This document shows positions 1-9,721 of a DNA stretch of 64,000 bases, piece by piece. The notes beneath the pieces were generated by a model. It was given only the letters and a program-made list of their open reading frames with translations. It had not been told where the DNA came from and searched no databases. This DNA is from an uncultured Eubacterium sp. GTDB taxonomy: Bacteria > Bacillota > Clostridia > Lachnospirales > Lachnospiraceae. The stretch lies in contig CAKREC010000006.1 of the NCBI GenBank assembly GCA_934316925.1, forward strand, positions 1-64,000, given 5' to 3'. Made by a program: the position numbers and the translations under genes. Numbering within the stretch: the first letter of the stretch is position 1; each line of letters starts with the position of its first letter.

Positions 1-6
1 AACAAA

Positions 7-77
7 AGCGGGTGATGGGAATCGAACCCACGTATCTAGCTTGGAAGGCTAGTGTTCTACCATTGAACTACACCCGC
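7..77 (-). tRNA. tRNA-Gly (anticodon TCC)
   Basis: Read on the minus strand, the sequence folds as a complete cloverleaf. The acceptor stem is GCGGGTG paired with CACCCGC, the T arm carries GGTTCGATTCC, and the anticodon loop reads CTTCCAA, giving anticodon TCC for glycine. The discriminator base is U and no CCA is encoded. It lies 99 bases from a tRNA-Leu in the same orientation, so the two may be co-transcribed. Confidence 0.95.
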
Positions 78-176
78 GTAATAAAAAGTATGAACTTTTC
101 AACATGTGATAGTATATCACAACTGACCAGTCAGGTCAAGAAAATAATAAGTATAAAATCACAATACTTACTACAA

Positions 177-262
177 TGCTGGTGGCCGGGATCGAACCGG
201 CACGGGTATCGCTACCCACAGGATTTTAAGTCCTGGGCGTCTGCCAATTCCGCCACACCAGC
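177..262 (-). tRNA. tRNA-Leu (anticodon TAA)
   Basis: The minus strand gives a class II tRNA of about 86 nt with acceptor GCTGGTG/CACCAGC, an anticodon stem-loop containing CTTAAAA (anticodon TAA, leucine), a long variable arm built on GGGTA/TACCC, and a T arm with GGTTCGATCCC. The long variable arm fits tRNA-Leu. The discriminator base is A. No CCA is encoded. Confidence 0.95.
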
Positions 263-353
263 AGGTAATCACTTTACCAAAGAATATTATATCAGAAAAT
301 TTGTAAAAAGCAAGCAAAATTTTCGCACCTGCAGGATTCTGCCTGTGCCGTTC

Positions 354-2399
354 TTACACGCCATGAAGATTGAGATTTTTCCATACTACACCCATTCCCG
401 GCTCCATATGGATCGTAAGAGTTCCGTCTGTCACGTGTCCAAGGATCGCTTCCGGCGCAAAACCGTCATTTGTGGTCGCAATCATCTGAACCATATCTTC
501 TCCGTCTTCGATACCAAGCCGCCATACTTCTACGGTTACATCTCTTGGCTCTCCTGCAACCTGAACGAGTACAAATGCTTTTTCTTTCTCTGTAAACCGT
601 CCATAGCCGGCAAGTCCCGGTTCACTGACCAGTTCAATCAGACTTCCCATCCGGAATACCGGATAATCCCGGTGAAGGCGGATCATCTCCCGATGAAAAG
701 CGATCATCTGTTTATCCTCTTTTCCCCACGGATAACATCTTCGATTGTCCGGATCGGTCCAGCCACACAAACCGGCCTCATCCCCATAGTAAATGGTGGG
801 AGCGCCATCCCATGTCATCTGCATCATGACCGCCAGCCGCATAACCGCATGATCGACACCCATCTCAGCGGCGCGCGCCCCTGCCGACGCGGTACGCCCA
901 ACATGATGGTTGGTACGCGTCAAAAAGCGGGAATGATCGTGATTGGACAACTCATTCATCGCAACTTGCAGCGAAGGTGTTGTAAAGCGCGCACGATAGT
1001 TTGTCATTTCCGTAAAAAAGTGGTTCGCATCACCCAGACGCTCTGGTCTAGAAACGTCACTGTGTTTCTCCATCCCGGTCAAAAACCAACTGATCGGTTC
1101 CATGAACGCATCATAGTTCATAACCGTATCCCACTGTGTGCCATCCAGCCATGAAGAAGGATCGCCATAATGTTCTGCCAGAATAACCGCTTCCGGATTG
1201 GCCGCTTTGACCGTATCACGGAATCGTTTCCAGAAGTGGTGGTTATATGGCCGGCTGTGTCCAAGATCTGCCGCCACATCCAGGCGCCATCCGTCTATAC
1301 AGTACGGCTCGGATACCCACTTTGCCGCAATCCGCATAATATAATCTTCCAACTGCTGTGAATCTTCATAATTCAGCTTTGGCAGTGTGTCATTACCCCA
1401 CCAGGAGTCATAATGCGTGTTGTCCGGCCAGCTTCCGTCCGGATAAAAATGGAAAAAGTCGGAATATGGACTATTCTCCGAAACAAATGCCCCTTTTTCG
1501 TACGAAGCATCCTGCGCATATATCTTTTCACGATCCATCCATTTGTTGAACGAACCACAATGATTGAACACACCGTCAAGGATCACTTTCATACCACGGG
1601 CATGGACTTCCTTCATGAATTTGGCAAAAAAATCATTGCTCGCTTCAAGATTTACCTTATTGACCACACGCTGAATGTATTTTCCTGCGTGGGCATTTTC
1701 CAGATCATCTTCGGCCAGACACTCTCCGCCATCTTCCACAATAATGCCATAATGAGGATCTATATGGTCATAGTCCTGCGTATCGTATTTATGGTTGGAT
1801 GGTGAAACAAAAATAGGGTTCAGGTACAGAACTTCAACGCCAAGCTCCTGCAAATAGTCCAGATTGTCCAAAACACCCTTCAGATCGCCACCATAAAAAT
1901 GCCGGACGTCCATCGCAGCCGGCAATTGATTCCAGTCAGCAATATGCCGCACATGTTCGCCAATATATGTGTACTCGTCATTTTCTACATCGTTGTTCGG
2001 ATCTCCATTGCAGAAACGATCCACAAAGATCTGATACATAACAGCACCTTTCGCCCATTCCGGCGTAGAAAATCCGGGAATCAGGCAAAAATCAAAATAA
2101 GGATTGATCTGTTCCACAACGCCCTGACGGTTGAAGAACAGTATTTCATCCGCTTTATGAAGTTCAAAATAATAAGTTGTTTTTTCTGCAGATATCACAA
2201 AAGAATACGCATAGAAATCAAATCGCGAAGTGGAATACTTACGCTGCATTTTATAAGAAAGGCCATTGATCACTACATACGCAGCATCTACATCCTGTGT
2301 AGCAACCCGGCATCGTAATTCAACCGTTTCACATGGCCCCGGCTGGGAAGGGGAAACAAAATTGCCTGTTCCATCGCTATATATCCCTTTTCTGTTCAT
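354..2399 (-). CDS. GH13 alpha-amylase family enzyme (neopullulanase/cyclomaltodextrinase-like)
   Basis: A 681-residue glycoside hydrolase of the GH13 clan. Residues 1-110 look like the starch-binding N domain (CBM34 type) of neopullulanases and maltogenic amylases. The barrel follows, with nucleophile D374 in DGWRLDVA, acid/base E409 in ILAEHYGD, and transition-state D488 in LSNHDHSRF. There is no signal peptide, so it probably cleaves short alpha-glucans or cyclodextrins in the cytoplasm. The frame is open from a TTG four codons upstream, but the ATG at 2399 is preferred because GGAGG lies 5 nt before it. It stands alone, with a bidirectional terminator upstream (2450-2479) and tRNAs downstream. 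The exact substrate cannot be told from sequence. Confidence 0.9.
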   Translation of the reverse strand: MNRKGIYSDGTGNFVSPSQPGPCETVELRCRVATQDVDAAYVVINGLSYKMQRKYSTSRFDFYAYSFVISAEKTTYYFELHKADEILFFNRQGVVEQINPYFDFCLIPGFSTPEWAKGAVMYQIFVDRFCNGDPNNDVENDEYTYIGEHVRHIADWNQLPAAMDVRHFYGGDLKGVLDNLDYLQELGVEVLYLNPIFVSPSNHKYDTQDYDHIDPHYGIIVEDGGECLAEDDLENAHAGKYIQRVVNKVNLEASNDFFAKFMKEVHARGMKVILDGVFNHCGSFNKWMDREKIYAQDASYEKGAFVSENSPYSDFFHFYPDGSWPDNTHYDSWWGNDTLPKLNYEDSQQLEDYIMRIAAKWVSEPYCIDGWRLDVAADLGHSRPYNHHFWKRFRDTVKAANPEAVILAEHYGDPSSWLDGTQWDTVMNYDAFMEPISWFLTGMEKHSDVSRPERLGDANHFFTEMTNYRARFTTPSLQVAMNELSNHDHSRFLTRTNHHVGRTASAGARAAEMGVDHAVMRLAVMMQMTWDGAPTIYYGDEAGLCGWTDPDNRRCYPWGKEDKQMIAFHREMIRLHRDYPVFRMGSLIELVSEPGLAGYGRFTEKEKAFVLVQVAGEPRDVTVEVWRLGIEDGEDMVQMIATTNDGFAPEAILGHVTDGTLTIHMEPGMGVVWKNLNLHGV

Positions 2400-2449
2400 A
2401 GGAACCTCCAACTTTTAATCTCAACCGCATAAACAATTCCATATAAGTC

Positions 2450-2479
2450 AAAAGGACAGCTTCACGATGCTGTCCTTTT
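2450..2479. terminator. Bidirectional stem-loop terminator between ftsH and the GH13 gene
   Basis: An 11-bp perfect stem, AAAAGGACAGC paired with GCTGTCCTTTT, with an 8-nt loop and T runs on both strands. On the minus strand it would end transcripts arriving from the ftsH side, about 190 nt after the ftsH stop codon. It also lies only 50 nt upstream of the GH13 start, so GH13 expression would need read-through or a promoter very close to the gene. The rest of the 2400-2668 gap shows no convincing ORF. Confidence 0.75.
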
Positions 2480-2668
2480 GGGAGAAGGTATTTTTGTTAC
2501 TTATGGGGTGTAGCAAAAACTATATAATGTATTGGGGTTTACGCGTATTACTATAACACCGTTGTCCCAATAAGTGTGCACAAAGATTAAATCTTTTTCG
2601 CAGTGCTTTTGTACATTATGCCCAATATTTTTCTCTTTTTCGAACTATTGCACAATTAGATATTTGAT

Positions 2669-4504
2669 TTATTCTGCCGCCTCGTCATTTTGCTCAAACA
2701 ACGCCTCGAACTCCTCCTGACCAATGCGTTCTTTCTCTACGAGCAGATCTGCCAGACGCTGCAGCACGTCTACATTTTCCTTCAAAATACGGGTAGCTTC
2801 TGCATGGCAGTGATCGATGATCTTCTTTACTTCACGGTCAATCGCCTCAGACGTACTTTCGCTGAAATTTTTCGTGTGACCGATATCTCTGCCAATAAAC
2901 ACTTCATCATCCGATGTACTGTAGTTGATCATACCCAGTTCATCCGAAAAGCCGTATTTGGTCACCATATTTCTCGCCTGTTCAGTCGCCTGACGAATAT
3001 CCTGGCTGGCGCCGGTCGTCACATCATTGCAGGCGATACTCTCCGCAATACGACCGCCCAGACAAACGGTAATGTCCTGCAGCATCTTGCCTTTTGTGAG
3101 ATACATCTCATCTTTCTCCGGCAGAGGCATCGTATAACCGCCGGCTCCCTGTCCGGTCGGAATGATCGACACCGCATAAACCGGTCCCACATCCGGCAGT
3201 AAATGAAACAATATCGCATGACCTGCCTCATGAAATGCCGTAATACGGCGATCTTTTTCGGAAACGATCTTACTTTTCTTTTCTGATCCGATTCCAACTT
3301 TAATAAATGACTTGCGGATATCTTCGTCCACGATATAAGGGCGATTGTCTCTCGCTGCTGCGATCGCTGCTTCATTCATCAGATTTTCAAGATCTGCACC
3401 GGCAAATCCGGCTGTCGTTCTGGCAACTTCTTCCAGATCGACATCATCCGACAATGGCTTATTCTTGGCATGCACTTTCAAAATATCCTCACGGCCACGC
3501 ACATCTGGAAGTCCAACATGAATTCTGCGGTCAAAACGACCCGGGCGCAAAATAGCAGGATCCAGAATATCCACACGGTTTGTTGCCGCCATGACAATAA
3601 TTCCTTCATTGATACCAAAACCATCCATCTCAACAAGCATCTGGTTCAGCGTCTGTTCACGTTCATCATGACCACCGCCAAGACCGCTTCCGCGTCGTCT
3701 GGCAACCGCATCAATCTCATCAATAAAAACGATACATGGTGCATTTTTCTTCGCGTCAGCAAACAGGTCGCGCACACGGGATGCACCAACACCAACAAAC
3801 ATCTCTACAAAATCCGAACCAGATATGCTAAAGAACGGCACACCGGCTTCTCCCGCAACTGCTTTGGCAAGCAACGTCTTACCAGTTCCCGGAGGGCCTA
3901 CCATGATCACACCTTTCGGGATTCTCGCACCCAGTTTGGTGTATTTTTCCGGAGCTGCCAAAAAGTCAACGATCTCTTCCAACTGCTCCTTTTCCTCGAC
4001 AAGTCCTGCAACATCCGCAAATGTCTTTACCTTATCATCCGGCATCGACATCTTGGCACGACTCTTTCCAAAATTCATCATTTTGTTGTTGCCGCCACCG
4101 CCGCCCTGCGCCTGGCTGCTCAACATTGAAAACAGGAAAAAGATCACAACAAATCCCAAAATATAAGGCAGAACCTGTAAATACCATGGGGTTCTTGCCA
4201 CATCAAGAACGGTCACATCCGTAAATGCCGATTCATCCAGAAAACTGATGACCGAATTGACATCCGGTGCATAAAAGCTTTTCTGCTTTTTGTCCTTCGT
4301 GGTAACAACAATCTGACCGGTCGGGATCTCCTGATTCTGTTTGATCGACACACTTTGGATCGTTCCTTCTGAGATCTCCTTTTTAAAGTCAGTGTAGGAA
4401 TAGTTTTCTTCATTCACGCGGGTCATGAAATCATTGGCAAAAAGCGCCACCAAGATCACAGCCAGCACAAGAACAAAAAAACCGTATCCTTTCATATTTT
4501 TCAT
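2669..4504 (-). CDS. ftsH: ATP-dependent zinc metalloprotease FtsH
   Basis: A 611-residue membrane-anchored AAA+ protease that degrades misfolded and regulatory membrane proteins. Two membrane helices lie at about residues 7-24 and 107-128, flanking an extracytoplasmic domain. The AAA module has Walker A GPPGTGKT (203-210), Walker B IVFIDEID (258-265) and the SRH stretch ending in RPGRFDR. The zinc site HEAGH is at 425-429. Length matches the family. The start codon overlaps the hpt stop by 4 nt (ATGA), so the two are translationally coupled. Order tilS-hpt-ftsH is the same as in Bacillus. Confidence 0.98.
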   Translation of the reverse strand: MKNMKGYGFFVLVLAVILVALFANDFMTRVNEENYSYTDFKKEISEGTIQSVSIKQNQEIPTGQIVVTTKDKKQKSFYAPDVNSVISFLDESAFTDVTVLDVARTPWYLQVLPYILGFVVIFFLFSMLSSQAQGGGGGNNKMMNFGKSRAKMSMPDDKVKTFADVAGLVEEKEQLEEIVDFLAAPEKYTKLGARIPKGVIMVGPPGTGKTLLAKAVAGEAGVPFFSISGSDFVEMFVGVGASRVRDLFADAKKNAPCIVFIDEIDAVARRRGSGLGGGHDEREQTLNQMLVEMDGFGINEGIIVMAATNRVDILDPAILRPGRFDRRIHVGLPDVRGREDILKVHAKNKPLSDDVDLEEVARTTAGFAGADLENLMNEAAIAAARDNRPYIVDEDIRKSFIKVGIGSEKKSKIVSEKDRRITAFHEAGHAILFHLLPDVGPVYAVSIIPTGQGAGGYTMPLPEKDEMYLTKGKMLQDITVCLGGRIAESIACNDVTTGASQDIRQATEQARNMVTKYGFSDELGMINYSTSDDEVFIGRDIGHTKNFSESTSEAIDREVKKIIDHCHAEATRILKENVDVLQRLADLLVEKERIGQEEFEALFEQNDEAAE

Positions 4505-5040
4505 TCTTCGTTTTCCTCCTTGACCGATAATACTCCAATATAAGGTAAATTGCGGTATCTCTGGGCATAGTCAAGACCATAGCCCACCACAAACAGATCT
4601 TCTACTTCAAAGCCGGAATAGGCAACGTCCACTTCACACTCTCTGCAGCTTGGCTTATCCAGCAACGTGCAGATCTCAAGGCTTGCCGGCTCTCTCTTTT
4701 TCAACATATGAACCAGATATGACAGCGTTCTTCCGGAATCCACAATATCCTCTACCAGCAAAACATCTTTGCCCTGAATGCTATGCGTAAGATCCTGCTG
4801 GATCGTAACATACCCGGAACTGGAAGTACCATCTCCGTAGCTGGAAACGCTCATAAAATCCAATGTCACAGGTACATCAATATATTTGGCAAGATCGCAG
4901 GTAAAAAAAATACTTCCCTTCAGAATGCAGATAATGTGAAGGGATCTGCCTGCATAATCTTTGTTGATCTTAGCTGCAAGCTCTTTCACTTTTTCAATCA
5001 CTTTGTCTTCTTCAATCAATACACTAATTTCTTCTCTCAT
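4501..5040 (-). CDS. hpt: Hypoxanthine phosphoribosyltransferase
   Basis: A 179-residue purine salvage enzyme that converts hypoxanthine or guanine plus PRPP into IMP or GMP. The PRPP-binding loop reads LLVEDIVDSGRTL, and the C-terminal part carries the base-contacting FVVGYGLDYAQRYRNLPY. Size is normal for Firmicute Hpt. The gene overlaps the 3' end of tilS by 17 nt and the ftsH start by 4 nt, so the three form a tight operon. A GAGG-containing site precedes the ATG. Confidence 0.97.
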   Translation of the reverse strand: MREEISVLIEEDKVIEKVKELAAKINKDYAGRSLHIICILKGSIFFTCDLAKYIDVPVTLDFMSVSSYGDGTSSSGYVTIQQDLTHSIQGKDVLLVEDIVDSGRTLSYLVHMLKKREPASLEICTLLDKPSCRECEVDVAYSGFEVEDLFVVGYGLDYAQRYRNLPYIGVLSVKEENEE

Positions 5041-6415
5041 GTTCTCTTCCTCTTTTTCTTACTACCAGCACATGTTCTGTTTTACCAGTAATCTTATATC
5101 TTTCACTGATCCTGTCCGGAAATATCCATACCGCGTGAGCTCCATCCACCAACAGCAGCTGATGCGCACGCTGTTCTCTCGGTATCTTTCGATCGATAAA
5201 ATACCGGCCAAGCATCTTTTTCTTTCCATCTGATGTGATCGCAAAAAAATCCTCTTTTCTTGGATTCCGCAGCACCAGACCATGTTTAATCATATCATAA
5301 TCAAACCATTTCGTATAGTCTTTTTGCGGAATTTCCTCTGGCAATTCCGTACGCCGGACCACCTGAAATTCCAGTATAAATTCTTCCCCTTCCCATAGCA
5401 CTTTATGCTGTCCGGGGATATGACATTCAATAAAAATATCGTCTGCCGGAGTCTCTTCTCCGGATCGTCCGCAGCAAAACACCAGGCTTTGATAACCACG
5501 CCGCACACGTACATTCTGCGGCAGAAAAACTTCTTTTCCTACCTGCTTATCCTTTAGCGCAAGCACCTGTTCATAATGCACCTTGCTCAGATCTTTTGCT
5601 GCCGGAATAAAATGTTCAAAAACGCGTCGAAGCAGCTCGCCCTGAATGACCGGATGCTCCTTCTGGAAGGCTTCTACCGGAATCTCCCATCCGCTCTCTT
5701 TTTGCCGGATCCACCGGCCGGCCGCACACTCTCCCTGCGCCTCCACATATTCCCGCCATTCTCTCATCTGCATCGCCAGATCCGCAATATGATCCGATGC
5801 TTTGTCATTGATCTTTTGTTCGATCAACGGGATGATCTCTTCCCGGATGCAGTTTCTACTATATTGAAGTTCGGCATTTGTGGAATCCTGACACCATGAG
5901 ATCCCATGCTGGCGCAGATACTGTTCGATCTGTTGCCGGCTGGCGCCCAACAATGGTCGAATGATCCTGCCACGCTTCTTCGGGATCCCCGCCAGCCCTC
6001 TTGGGCTGCTGCCGCGAAACATCTGAAACAGCACCGTCTCCGCCTGATCTTCCTTGTGATGCGCGAGCGCAATATAATCCGCCGACACCTTCTGGCAATG
6101 GGCGAATAGCGCCTGATAACGCAAGCGTCTGGCGGCCTCTTCTTCACTCTCCCCGGTCCGCTCAACCTCTCCCGGCACATCAACCCATACCGATTCAAAT
6201 GGCAGCCCAAGCGATCCTGCCATTTTTTCTACAAAGCGGCAATCACGGTCTGCCTCACTGCCACGGATCCCATGATGCACATGAAGCACATACAGCGTAA
6301 GCTGCCACGCACTCATCTCTTCCACTAATTTGTGCATAAGGCACACAGAATCGGCACCTCCCGATACACCGATCACAATGCGCGAGCCCTTTTCATAGAT
6401 ATGTTCTAACTGCAA
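5024..6415 (-). CDS. tilS: tRNA(Ile)-lysidine synthase
   Basis: A 463-residue PP-loop ATPase that changes C34 of tRNA-Ile(CAU) to lysidine, which alters codon reading from AUG to AUA. The ATP motif SGGADS is at about residues 19-24. It is followed by the N-terminal PP-loop domain with LHVHHGIRGSEADRDC, and by the TilS C-terminal substrate-binding domains. The start is TTG with AAAGGAGG 5 nt upstream. It is the first gene of tilS-hpt-ftsH, with a sigma-A promoter at 6449-6477. Confidence 0.95.
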   Translation of the reverse strand: MQLEHIYEKGSRIVIGVSGGADSVCLMHKLVEEMSAWQLTLYVLHVHHGIRGSEADRDCRFVEKMAGSLGLPFESVWVDVPGEVERTGESEEEAARRLRYQALFAHCQKVSADYIALAHHKEDQAETVLFQMFRGSSPRGLAGIPKKRGRIIRPLLGASRQQIEQYLRQHGISWCQDSTNAELQYSRNCIREEIIPLIEQKINDKASDHIADLAMQMREWREYVEAQGECAAGRWIRQKESGWEIPVEAFQKEHPVIQGELLRRVFEHFIPAAKDLSKVHYEQVLALKDKQVGKEVFLPQNVRVRRGYQSLVFCCGRSGEETPADDIFIECHIPGQHKVLWEGEEFILEFQVVRRTELPEEIPQKDYTKWFDYDMIKHGLVLRNPRKEDFFAITSDGKKKMLGRYFIDRKIPREQRAHQLLLVDGAHAVWIFPDRISERYKITGKTEHVLVVRKRGREHERRN

Positions 6416-6448
6416 AGCTGCCTCCTTTGTATCCCATTTCTATTGTAT

Positions 6449-6477
6449 ATATTATCCATTTTTTTACATTCCGTCAA
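6449..6477 (-). promoter_or_regulatory. Sigma-A type promoter of tilS-hpt-ftsH
   Basis: On the minus strand TTGACG (6472-6477) is separated by 17 nt from TAATAT (6449-6454). It ends just after the spoIIE stop codon and about 35 nt before the tilS start, so tilS-hpt-ftsH can be expressed in vegetative cells independently of sporulation-specific spoIIE. Confidence 0.65.
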
Positions 6478-6480
6478 ATA

Positions 6481-8784
6481 CTACTTTCCCCAGATTCCAG
6501 CCACTAATACACTCATGTCATCCGTAGCATCCCGGTGGCTTCTCGCCAGCGCATTCATCAGAATCTGATGTGCCATATCATTGGGATTCTGCACCGGAAG
6601 ATTGTAAATGAGATTTTCCAGGGTGTCCTCCGGCTCATCGACCGGGATCCGTCCATCATAAAATCCATCCAGAACTCCATCGGTAACCATGATCACCATA
6701 TCTCCCTCTTCAAGCTGCACCGACTGACTTTCACACTGCGCCTCCTTGTCCACGCCAACCGGCAAAGTCTGTGCTTCTACTGTTTGAACACCATCTTTTT
6801 TCCGGATAAAAGTAGCGACCGCTCCACTTTTATACATCGAACATTCTCCTGTATACAAATTGATCGCACTCATATCCAGTGTGGCAAATGTCTCCCCTTC
6901 ATATCCGGCAAAAAATAAAAGATTGAGTAACCGGAGTGCCGATTTCTTTTCAAAACCAGCTTCTAACAGATGTTCAAGAACTTCGATCAGATTCACACTG
7001 TCTTTATATGCCATTTCACCACTTCCCATGCCGTCAGCCAGTACCATAAGCAGTTCCCCTGTCTGCAGTTCCAAAAAAGAAAAATTGTCCCCCGACACGG
7101 ACTCGCCGGATTTCGCCACTCTGGCAAGGCCGGTGAGCGCCCGCCACTTTGTTTCTTCGCAGAAGATCATCGTTGCCTCTTCTGTCCCCAACACATTTCT
7201 TGTTTCCCTCGTAGGGCGCATCGGAATCCCCGTTCCCTGATACAGACATTGAGCAAGATCTGTCTTGGTAAGGCATTGATTTCCCTGACAGCATCCCGTA
7301 AATGCTACTTCCAATCGCCCTTTTGTTTTTTTCGCTCCAAAATGTTTTACCTTCACACCGACCCGTCGCAATTCATCCCCCATCGCCACGCGCCAGGCGT
7401 CCGGCACATCCTGATCGTCGCCAATCTCCAGTGTAAAAGACTTGAGTGCAGCGGCAACCTCCATCATCTGGCGCGCCATTACTTCGCGGTGTTCTGCCAG
7501 CCGATTGCGCCACCCCAATGACTGCTTTGCAATCGCAACCCGTTGTTCTGCCTGTTCCACATACGATGCCAGGCGCACACACCGCCTTCCGAATTCCGGT
7601 GAAAGCCCGGAGATCGAGATCGTTCCCTCTTTTCCTGCCTGCCAGAGCATATGCTCCATATTTTCTTTCGTCTGATAAAAGTGCTTTTCCCAACAATATT
7701 TACAATTGACACAGTCACTACACACCCGTGAAGATAATTCCGTAAAGATGCGCTCCATTTCTTCCGGGGATAGATCCTGCTCTACCCCATTTTTTCCATC
7801 AAGGCTCTTCGATAATCTGCGAAACGCATTCGAAAAATCCTCTATTTTTCCATTCGCCAATTCACGGATGTCCTCATGTTCAAAAGGGTCCCTCTGGCGC
7901 TCAGCGTCGGGCGCCGGGCAACGGTACCAGGAGCCGGGCAGCGCGCCACACACGACCGCAGCCGATAACAATGACCGCAATGCCATTACCCCGGAGACTT
8001 CCCCTGCAAGGAGGTAAATCGCCCCCATTCCTGTCAAAACGCAGATCAACAGATTCAGCCATTTTCCCATTTTGTTTAACAATCCCGAAATCATGCCAAA
8101 AACACAGTAAATTCCAAGCACTCCAATTCCTTCTTCATTCAGATAAGCAAGCACACCTGCCGAAACACCAGCAAATGCGCCAATGGCTGCTCCATAGCGT
8201 GCTCCCATAAAAAAGACTACGCCGTACGCCGCCATATCTACAATCGAGAAAATACTTTCCCACTGCCACGGCACGCCATACAAGCTACAGAAAATTATAA
8301 TAATGAGACTGATCAATTCTTCATTTGTCGGACGTCCATTCCACTCTCCGCACAAAATATAATGAACGCCTTCCTGAAATACACCACACAGAGAATATAC
8401 CATAAGCATCTCCAGCAAACTTGAAATGAGCAGTTCCCATGTATTCAGCGAAAGAAAACTCAGTCCCAGACAAAAGATCAGATTCGCGCCCCCTGTCAGC
8501 AATGCCAGGATCCCACATGAAATTGTCTGATTCCGGTTTTTCCTGTACCAGGCATCTATCAGTCCGAGTACCATAAGCAGAAATGTATATTTTAAAAGTC
8601 CAATACTTTCGCCACTGGACAGTATTCCCAAAAGAAGCGCCGTGATCATCCATTTCCGTCCCTTTTCCTCTTTTGCCGCGCTCCAGTAAAATGCAATCGC
8701 AAACGGATTCGCCGCATATATAAATACTCGTCCCAGTAAAAAACCCAACACCGCCAACCACAAATAGCGCTTGTCCCTCATCAT
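6481..8784 (-). CDS. spoIIE: Stage II sporulation protein E (PP2C phosphatase)
   Basis: About 767 residues. The N-terminal half has roughly ten membrane helices, a cytoplasmic middle domain follows, and the last 220 residues are a PP2C-type serine phosphatase with metal-binding Asp in VLADGMGSGE and VTDGVLDG. In Bacillus SpoIIE dephosphorylates SpoIIAA to activate sigma-F in the forespore, and also acts at the polar septum with FtsZ. The frame is open to 8931, but that start lies upstream of the promoter at 8824-8856. The ATGs at 8781-8787 lie just downstream of a GGGGGA Shine-Dalgarno; 8784 gives the best spacing. The Cys-rich stretch CVNCKYCW in the middle region is notable. Confidence 0.95.
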   Translation of the reverse strand: MMRDKRYLWLAVLGFLLGRVFIYAANPFAIAFYWSAAKEEKGRKWMITALLLGILSSGESIGLLKYTFLLMVLGLIDAWYRKNRNQTISCGILALLTGGANLIFCLGLSFLSLNTWELLISSLLEMLMVYSLCGVFQEGVHYILCGEWNGRPTNEELISLIIIIFCSLYGVPWQWESIFSIVDMAAYGVVFFMGARYGAAIGAFAGVSAGVLAYLNEEGIGVLGIYCVFGMISGLLNKMGKWLNLLICVLTGMGAIYLLAGEVSGVMALRSLLSAAVVCGALPGSWYRCPAPDAERQRDPFEHEDIRELANGKIEDFSNAFRRLSKSLDGKNGVEQDLSPEEMERIFTELSSRVCSDCVNCKYCWEKHFYQTKENMEHMLWQAGKEGTISISGLSPEFGRRCVRLASYVEQAEQRVAIAKQSLGWRNRLAEHREVMARQMMEVAAALKSFTLEIGDDQDVPDAWRVAMGDELRRVGVKVKHFGAKKTKGRLEVAFTGCCQGNQCLTKTDLAQCLYQGTGIPMRPTRETRNVLGTEEATMIFCEETKWRALTGLARVAKSGESVSGDNFSFLELQTGELLMVLADGMGSGEMAYKDSVNLIEVLEHLLEAGFEKKSALRLLNLLFFAGYEGETFATLDMSAINLYTGECSMYKSGAVATFIRKKDGVQTVEAQTLPVGVDKEAQCESQSVQLEEGDMVIMVTDGVLDGFYDGRIPVDEPEDTLENLIYNLPVQNPNDMAHQILMNALARSHRDATDDMSVLVAGIWGK

Positions 8785-8823
8785 CATATATCCCCCATTT
8801 CCATAATTCCTGTGTAACCATAG

Positions 8824-8856
8824 AGTATAAGGGAAGTCAGCCGTGTATTTTGTCAA
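8824..8856 (-). promoter_or_regulatory. spoIIE promoter with 21-bp spacer (Spo0A-dependent type)
   Basis: On the minus strand TTGACA (8851-8856) and TATACT (8824-8829) are separated by exactly 21 nt instead of 17. Bacillus spoIIE and spoIIG promoters have near-consensus sigma-A hexamers with 21-22 bp spacing and need Spo0A-P. The -35 also matches a 0A box core (TGTCAAA against TGTCGAA on the opposite strand). The predicted start site lies about 30 nt before the chosen spoIIE start codon. Confidence 0.75.
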
Positions 8857-8895
8857 ACCATGTAAATCAGCAAAAATTTCGCAAGAAATAAAAAA

Positions 8896-8936
8896 GACAG
8901 ACTGCAAAAGGCGTCTTTCACCTTGTTGCATCTGTC
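8896..8936 (-). terminator. Terminator after divIC
   Basis: The minus strand has a long imperfect stem, outer arms GACAGA and TCTGTC with an inner CAAGG/CCTTT pairing, followed by TTTTTT. It lies 23 nt after the divIC stop codon and directly upstream of the spoIIE promoter, so it isolates spoIIE from divIC transcription. Confidence 0.75.
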
Positions 8937-8959
8937 ATTTTTCTGCTCATAAATAAACT

Positions 8960-9262
8960 TTAATCATCTTCTGCCTTGAAAATGATCTCATCTCCATATA
9001 CCAGACCAAACTTTTCTCTGGCAATGTCTTCAATATACTGATTGGTCTGCATATAATCCTTTTTCTTCTGAATATCTTTCTGTTCCTGCTCAAGATCTGC
9101 CTTTTGCTCTTTCAACTGCTGCTGCTCGGTCGCAAGTTTTTTGCAGTTCGCATTCAGCTTCACACCCTGAACAACCAATGTGCCTAAAAATATCCCTATC
9201 AGCAGCACAACCAACATCAGATTGGTGCGCTTTTTCTTTCTTCTACGGCGCATAAGCCTCAT
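8960..9262 (-). CDS. divIC: Septum formation initiator DivIC/FtsB family
   Basis: A 100-residue bitopic membrane protein. A very basic cytoplasmic N end (RRRRKKKR) precedes one membrane helix at about residues 14-33. A coiled coil rich in Gln, Lys and Glu follows, and then the conserved C-terminal part IEDIAREKFGLVYGDE. In Bacillus DivIC works with FtsL and DivIB in the divisome. The position between yabQ and spoIIE matches the Bacillus order. The start may be the ATG at 9262 (GAAGG upstream) or the one at 9253. A sigma-A promoter is at 9319-9347. Confidence 0.9.
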   Translation of the reverse strand: MRLMRRRRKKKRTNLMLVVLLIGIFLGTLVVQGVKLNANCKKLATEQQQLKEQKADLEQEQKDIQKKKDYMQTNQYIEDIAREKFGLVYGDEIIFKAEDD

Positions 9263-9318
9263 CCCTTCGACATTATTCTACAGCTGTATTTTCTATCCCT
9301 GTAGTCACTTATAACGCC

Positions 9319-9347
9319 ATTATATAAACTTCTTTTCCGCATTTCAA
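9319..9347 (-). promoter_or_regulatory. Sigma-A type promoter of divIC
   Basis: On the minus strand TTGAAA (9342-9347), a 17-nt spacer and TATAAT (9319-9324). It overlaps the last codons of yabQ, which lets divIC be expressed in growing cells while yabPQ upstream are probably sporulation-specific. Confidence 0.75.
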
Positions 9348-9721
9348 GTTTTTTTTTGCAATTTGCCACATTTTTTACACATTTTTCGGCGAATCCAAAC
9401 ACACGGTCGAAGGATCGCATTGATCAGCCATTGATAAACCTTGATCACCCACGGACTGACCCACTTATGATAGCTATACGCACTCACAATAAATGCAACT
9501 ATAAAATAGCTGCGCAGCGTTCCATCATTCAGAGGAAATACGACATAAAATGTAAGTACCGCTGTGGTCAAAAAAAAGAGCCAGTCAACCAACAGGCATC
9601 GCAAAACAGGCCACTTTTTTCGCAATCGGAACACACGTATCCCATCATATAAAAATAAGATCAGCATGCCGGCGCACAGTGCGGATATCAAGTACCAGCA
9701 TTGCTGTGTGATCAGCTCCAT
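9344..9721 (-). CDS. yabQ: Spore cortex biosynthesis protein YabQ
   Basis: A 125-residue polytopic protein with membrane helices at about 8-28, 42-62 and 68-86, followed by a basic tail with several cysteines. Length, hydrophobic pattern and position between yabP and divIC fit YabQ, which in Bacillus is made in the mother cell under sigma-E and is needed for cortex formation. The start codon overlaps the end of yabP by one base. Confidence 0.88.
   Translation of the reverse strand: MELITQQCWYLISALCAGMLILFLYDGIRVFRLRKKWPVLRCLLVDWLFFLTTAVLTFYVVFPLNDGTLRSYFIVAFIVSAYSYHKWVSPWVIKVYQWLINAILRPCVWIRRKMCKKCGKLQKKT

Noticed and set aside
12..1154. Long plus-strand open frame over the tRNAs and GH13 gene
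   Set aside because: It crosses both tRNA genes and runs antisense to a well-supported GH13 gene.
8785..8931. Longer spoIIE start at 8931
   Set aside because: It lies upstream of the promoter and the extra 48 codons are not hydrophobic like the family start; GGGGGA sits before the ATGs at 8781-8787.
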